Below, one piece after another: positions 4,353 to 6,159 of a stretch of DNA of 6,159 nt; the stretch's first letter is position 1; each line of letters starts with the position of its first letter. The stretch is taken from contig DAOL01000092.1 of the NCBI GenBank assembly GCA_002501845.1, positions 173 to 6,331 on the forward strand, written 5' to 3'. The translations under genes and the position numbers were made by a program. The notes under the pieces were generated by a model, which worked only from the letters and a program-made list of their open reading frames with translations, was not told where the DNA came from and made no database searches. Source of the stretch: Nitrososphaera sp. UBA217 (lineage in GTDB: Archaea; Thermoproteota; Nitrososphaeria; Nitrososphaerales; Nitrososphaeraceae).

Positions 4353-4556
4353 TTACTTTACAGGCAATCTAGCTAGCCTGCTGCTCTTGCAAACCGGGCA
4401 TCTAGAGGCACTAGCGTGGTCTATGTACGAGGCGCACCAAAAGCACGACTCGCAAAGAAGAAAGTCCCGGTGATCAAGATCTTGCTCCACTGTCACATTG
4501 AGTCCAACTTGCAGACCGTCGATATTAAAACGAAATGGTGCAGTCGTAGCTAACAT
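4353..4556 (-). CDS. Small zinc-ribbon protein (67 aa)
   Basis: The protein carries CESCFWC (Cys35, Cys38, Cys41) and CPVC (Cys53, Cys56), separated by a short polar loop: a four-cysteine zinc ribbon with one extra cysteine. An N-terminal strand-like part (FRFNIDGLQVGLNVTVEQDL) precedes the acidic-aromatic motif DFLLCESCFWCASYI, and the protein ends with ARLPV. I recall this as a typical small zinc-finger style of ammonia-oxidising archaea, which encode many such proteins, but no function can be assigned; nucleic-acid or protein binding is only a guess. The stop codon (4355-4353) touches the stop codon of the pterin dehydratase gene (4350-4352). The promoter region is shared with the divergent gene at 4610, and a weak box at 4583-4590 is about 30 bases from the ATG. 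Confidence 0.8.
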   Translation of the reverse strand: MLATTAPFRFNIDGLQVGLNVTVEQDLDHRDFLLCESCFWCASYIDHASASRCPVCKSSRLARLPVK

Positions 4557-4582
4557 TCTTCAATGCCTTGTGCGTTAAGTTA

Positions 4583-4592
4583 CTTATTTTAC
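4583..4592. promoter_or_regulatory. AT-rich box between the divergent zinc-ribbon and ThDP-enzyme genes
   Basis: On the plus strand TTATTTTAC is centred about 23 bases before ATG 4610, consistent with leaderless transcription. On the minus strand AAAATAAG is centred about 30 bases before ATG 4556 and is a poorer TATA match. The two genes are only 53 bases apart, so their promoters must overlap whichever boxes are used. Confidence 0.45.
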
Positions 4593-4609
4593 CTGACATA
4601 TAGTATCGC

Positions 4610-6159
4610 ATGGTTGTAACGCAGGGCACAAGGACAGCCGAAATTGTAGCTGAATCGCTGTTTGACTGGGGTGTGGAAGTGATATTTGGACTCCCAGGCG
4701 ATGGCATCAACGGCTTTATAGAAGCACTTCGACGGCGCAAGGACAGGATCAAGTTCGTACTAGTCCGGCACGAAGAGTCCGCGGCGTTCATGGCATGCGC
4801 CTATGCAAAATACACCGGCAAGCTTGGCGCGTGCGTCGCAACGTCGGGCCCAGGGGCGATACATCTCTTGACCGGCCTGTATGACGCAAAGGCCGACAGT
4901 ACGCCGGTTATAGCGATTACTGGTAGCACATATTCCGACATGATGGGGTCCCATTACCAACAGGATGTCGATCTGCTGCAATTGTTTTCTGACGTCGCCG
5001 TATATAACAACATGATAAACAGCCCCGAGCACGCCGAAATGGCAGTCGACATCGCCTGCAGAAGCGCGATTTCAAAGCGCGGCGTTAGCCACCTGACGAT
5101 CCCTATAGATGTTCAGGAAAGGCAGCTCACCGGCAAGTATTCTCGGCACAAGGTTGCCGGCCACACCTCGGACGTTTTAGTATCCTGCACTATCCCCGAT
5201 CCCGCGCTCTTGAGCAGGGCAGCAGACATTCTCAATTCCGGCGAAAGGGTGGTGCTCCTCGTGGGGCAGGGCGCCCTCGAAGCCGGCATGGAGGTTGAGA
5301 CAGTTTCTGACAGACTGGGCGCACCGATTGTCAAGGCGCTGCTTGGAAAAGCAGTAGTACCTGACGACCATCCAAACAACCTAGGTGGGCTTGGCATACT
5401 TGGGACCGCACCGGCTACTGATGCCATGCAAGACGCCGACACTCTGCTCATGGTTGGAACATCTTTTCCATACATTGACTATTTGCCAAAGCCAGACCGC
5501 GCAAGGGGAATCCAGATCGACTTGCTTCCAGAACGGATAGGGCTGCGATACCCTGTGGAAGCTGGCTTGATAGGCGATGCAAAGAGGACACTAGCAGCGC
5601 TCTTGCCACTGCTAAGGAAAAAGGAGAACCGGCAATTCCTAGAGTCAAAGCAGCAGGCGATGAAGAGCTGGATGGATCTGCTTCGGGAGCGGAGCAGCAG
5701 GACTGACAAGCCTGTGAAGCCACAAGTGGTTGCTGCGGCAGTGTCGGAGGAGCTGAAAGACAACGCCATAATTTCCGTCGACAGCGGAACCAACACCGTG
5801 TGGGCTGCGCGATACATACAACTGCGCCGCGGCATGAAATTCTCGCTTTCCGGCACGCTTGCAAGCATGGCCTGTGGTCTACCCTACGCGATAGCGGCGC
5901 AGATGGCGTACCCTGAGAGGCAGTGCGTCGCGTTCGTGGGTGACGGCGGCTTTTCCATGCTGATGGCCGAATTTGCGACGGCTGTTCAGTACAACCTGCC
6001 AATCAAGGTGGTGATAATCAAGAACAACACACTTGGGATGATTAGATGGGAGCAGATGGCGTTCCTTGGTAACCCCGAATACGGCGTCGAGCTCACGCCA
6101 ATAGATTTTGCAGAATTCGCGGAGAGCTGCGGGGGAAGGGGGTACTCGATAAACGAGCC
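4610..6159 (+). CDS. ThDP-dependent pyruvate oxidase / PoxB-like enzyme, C-terminus cut by the window edge
   Basis: 516 codons are visible. The N-terminal pyrimidine-binding domain (about 1-180) has FGLPGDG (26-32) and RHEESAAFMA (53-62); Glu55 there is the residue that activates the ThDP aminopyrimidine. ATSGPGAIHLLTGLYDAK and HYQQDVDLLQLFSDVA are typical of the pyruvate oxidase/PoxB branch. The central domain (about 190-350) would bind FAD in that branch. The C-terminal domain has the ThDP-Mg motif G444-D445-G446 through N472-N473. Family members are about 570-600 residues, so roughly 60-80 are missing. The likely reaction is oxidative decarboxylation of pyruvate to acetate (quinone acceptor) or acetyl phosphate (oxygen). 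Acetolactate synthase is less likely by motif style but belongs to the same superfamily, so the substrate remains open. The ATG at 4610 fits a TATA box about 23 bases upstream. Confidence 0.85.
   Translation, partial: MVVTQGTRTAEIVAESLFDWGVEVIFGLPGDGINGFIEALRRRKDRIKFVLVRHEESAAFMACAYAKYTGKLGACVATSGPGAIHLLTGLYDAKADSTPVIAITGSTYSDMMGSHYQQDVDLLQLFSDVAVYNNMINSPEHAEMAVDIACRSAISKRGVSHLTIPIDVQERQLTGKYSRHKVAGHTSDVLVSCTIPDPALLSRAADILNSGERVVLLVGQGALEAGMEVETVSDRLGAPIVKALLGKAVVPDDHPNNLGGLGILGTAPATDAMQDADTLLMVGTSFPYIDYLPKPDRARGIQIDLLPERIGLRYPVEAGLIGDAKRTLAALLPLLRKKENRQFLESKQQAMKSWMDLLRERSSRTDKPVKPQVVAAAVSEELKDNAIISVDSGTNTVWAARYIQLRRGMKFSLSGTLASMACGLPYAIAAQMAYPERQCVAFVGDGGFSMLMAEFATAVQYNLPIKVVIIKNNTLGMIRWEQMAFLGNPEYGVELTPIDFAEFAESCGGRGYSINE

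Noticed and set aside
5448..6002. 184-codon minus-strand ORF within the ThDP enzyme gene
   Set aside because: It is the antisense shadow of a gene with intact ThDP motifs; its product is a Ser/Arg/Pro-rich composition typical of antisense reading.
1..6159. CRISPR array, insertion sequence or transposase
   Set aside because: No regularly spaced repeats, no transposase-like ORF and no terminal inverted repeats with target duplication were seen.

Overview
The window looks like chromosome of an ammonia-oxidising archaeon (Thaumarchaeota/Nitrososphaerota), most likely of the soil genus Nitrososphaera or a relative. The reasons are: TATA-like boxes centred about 24-30 bases upstream of start codons or of the tRNA 5' end, with no Shine-Dalgarno motifs (leaderless transcription); TTG starts fixed by such boxes; a tRNA without an encoded CCA; an ADP-forming acyl-CoA synthetase of the kind used in the thaumarchaeal 3-hydroxypropionate/4-hydroxybutyrate cycle; and a small thaumarchaeal-style zinc-ribbon protein. 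The genus is inferred from style and base composition, not from a database match.

Layout. Bases 1-860 (minus) hold the N-terminal part of an ADP-forming acyl-CoA synthetase that runs off the left edge. It is divergent from a possible 56-residue membrane peptide (933-1103, plus), and the two share a TATA element at 883-891. A compound hairpin (1078-1130) closes this small gene and leads into the promoter of an M20-family metallopeptidase (1160-2515, plus, TTG start). Next is a 180-residue membrane protein with an external beta-rich domain (2563-3105, plus, TTG start).

Bases 3109-3802 are the most unusual part. An intact tRNA-Val(UAC) gene lies on the minus strand (3785-3859). The last 18 bases of that tRNA recur exactly, in the same orientation, at 3109-3126, three bases after the stop codon of the membrane protein gene. 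This is the geometry of integration into a tRNA 3' end. The enclosed segment is only about 0.66 kb. It has no integrase, a dense run of inverted repeats (3212-3359) and one small two-helix membrane protein gene (3505-3753). I read it as a minimal, decayed or trans-mobilised integrated element. The tRNA itself has C instead of the near-universal T at position 55 of the T-loop.

The right part holds a pterin-4a-carbinolamine dehydratase (4053-4352, plus) whose TATA region lies inside a perfect 8-3-8 inverted repeat. It is convergent, stop codon against stop codon, with a zinc-ribbon protein gene (4353-4556, minus). That gene is divergent from a thiamine-diphosphate-dependent pyruvate oxidase/PoxB-like enzyme (4610 to the right edge, plus).

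The genes do not form one operon. Nearly every gene has its own promoter. The metabolic genes touch acyl-CoA, pyruvate, peptide and pterin metabolism, which fits a core chromosomal region interrupted by one small tRNA-associated insertion.
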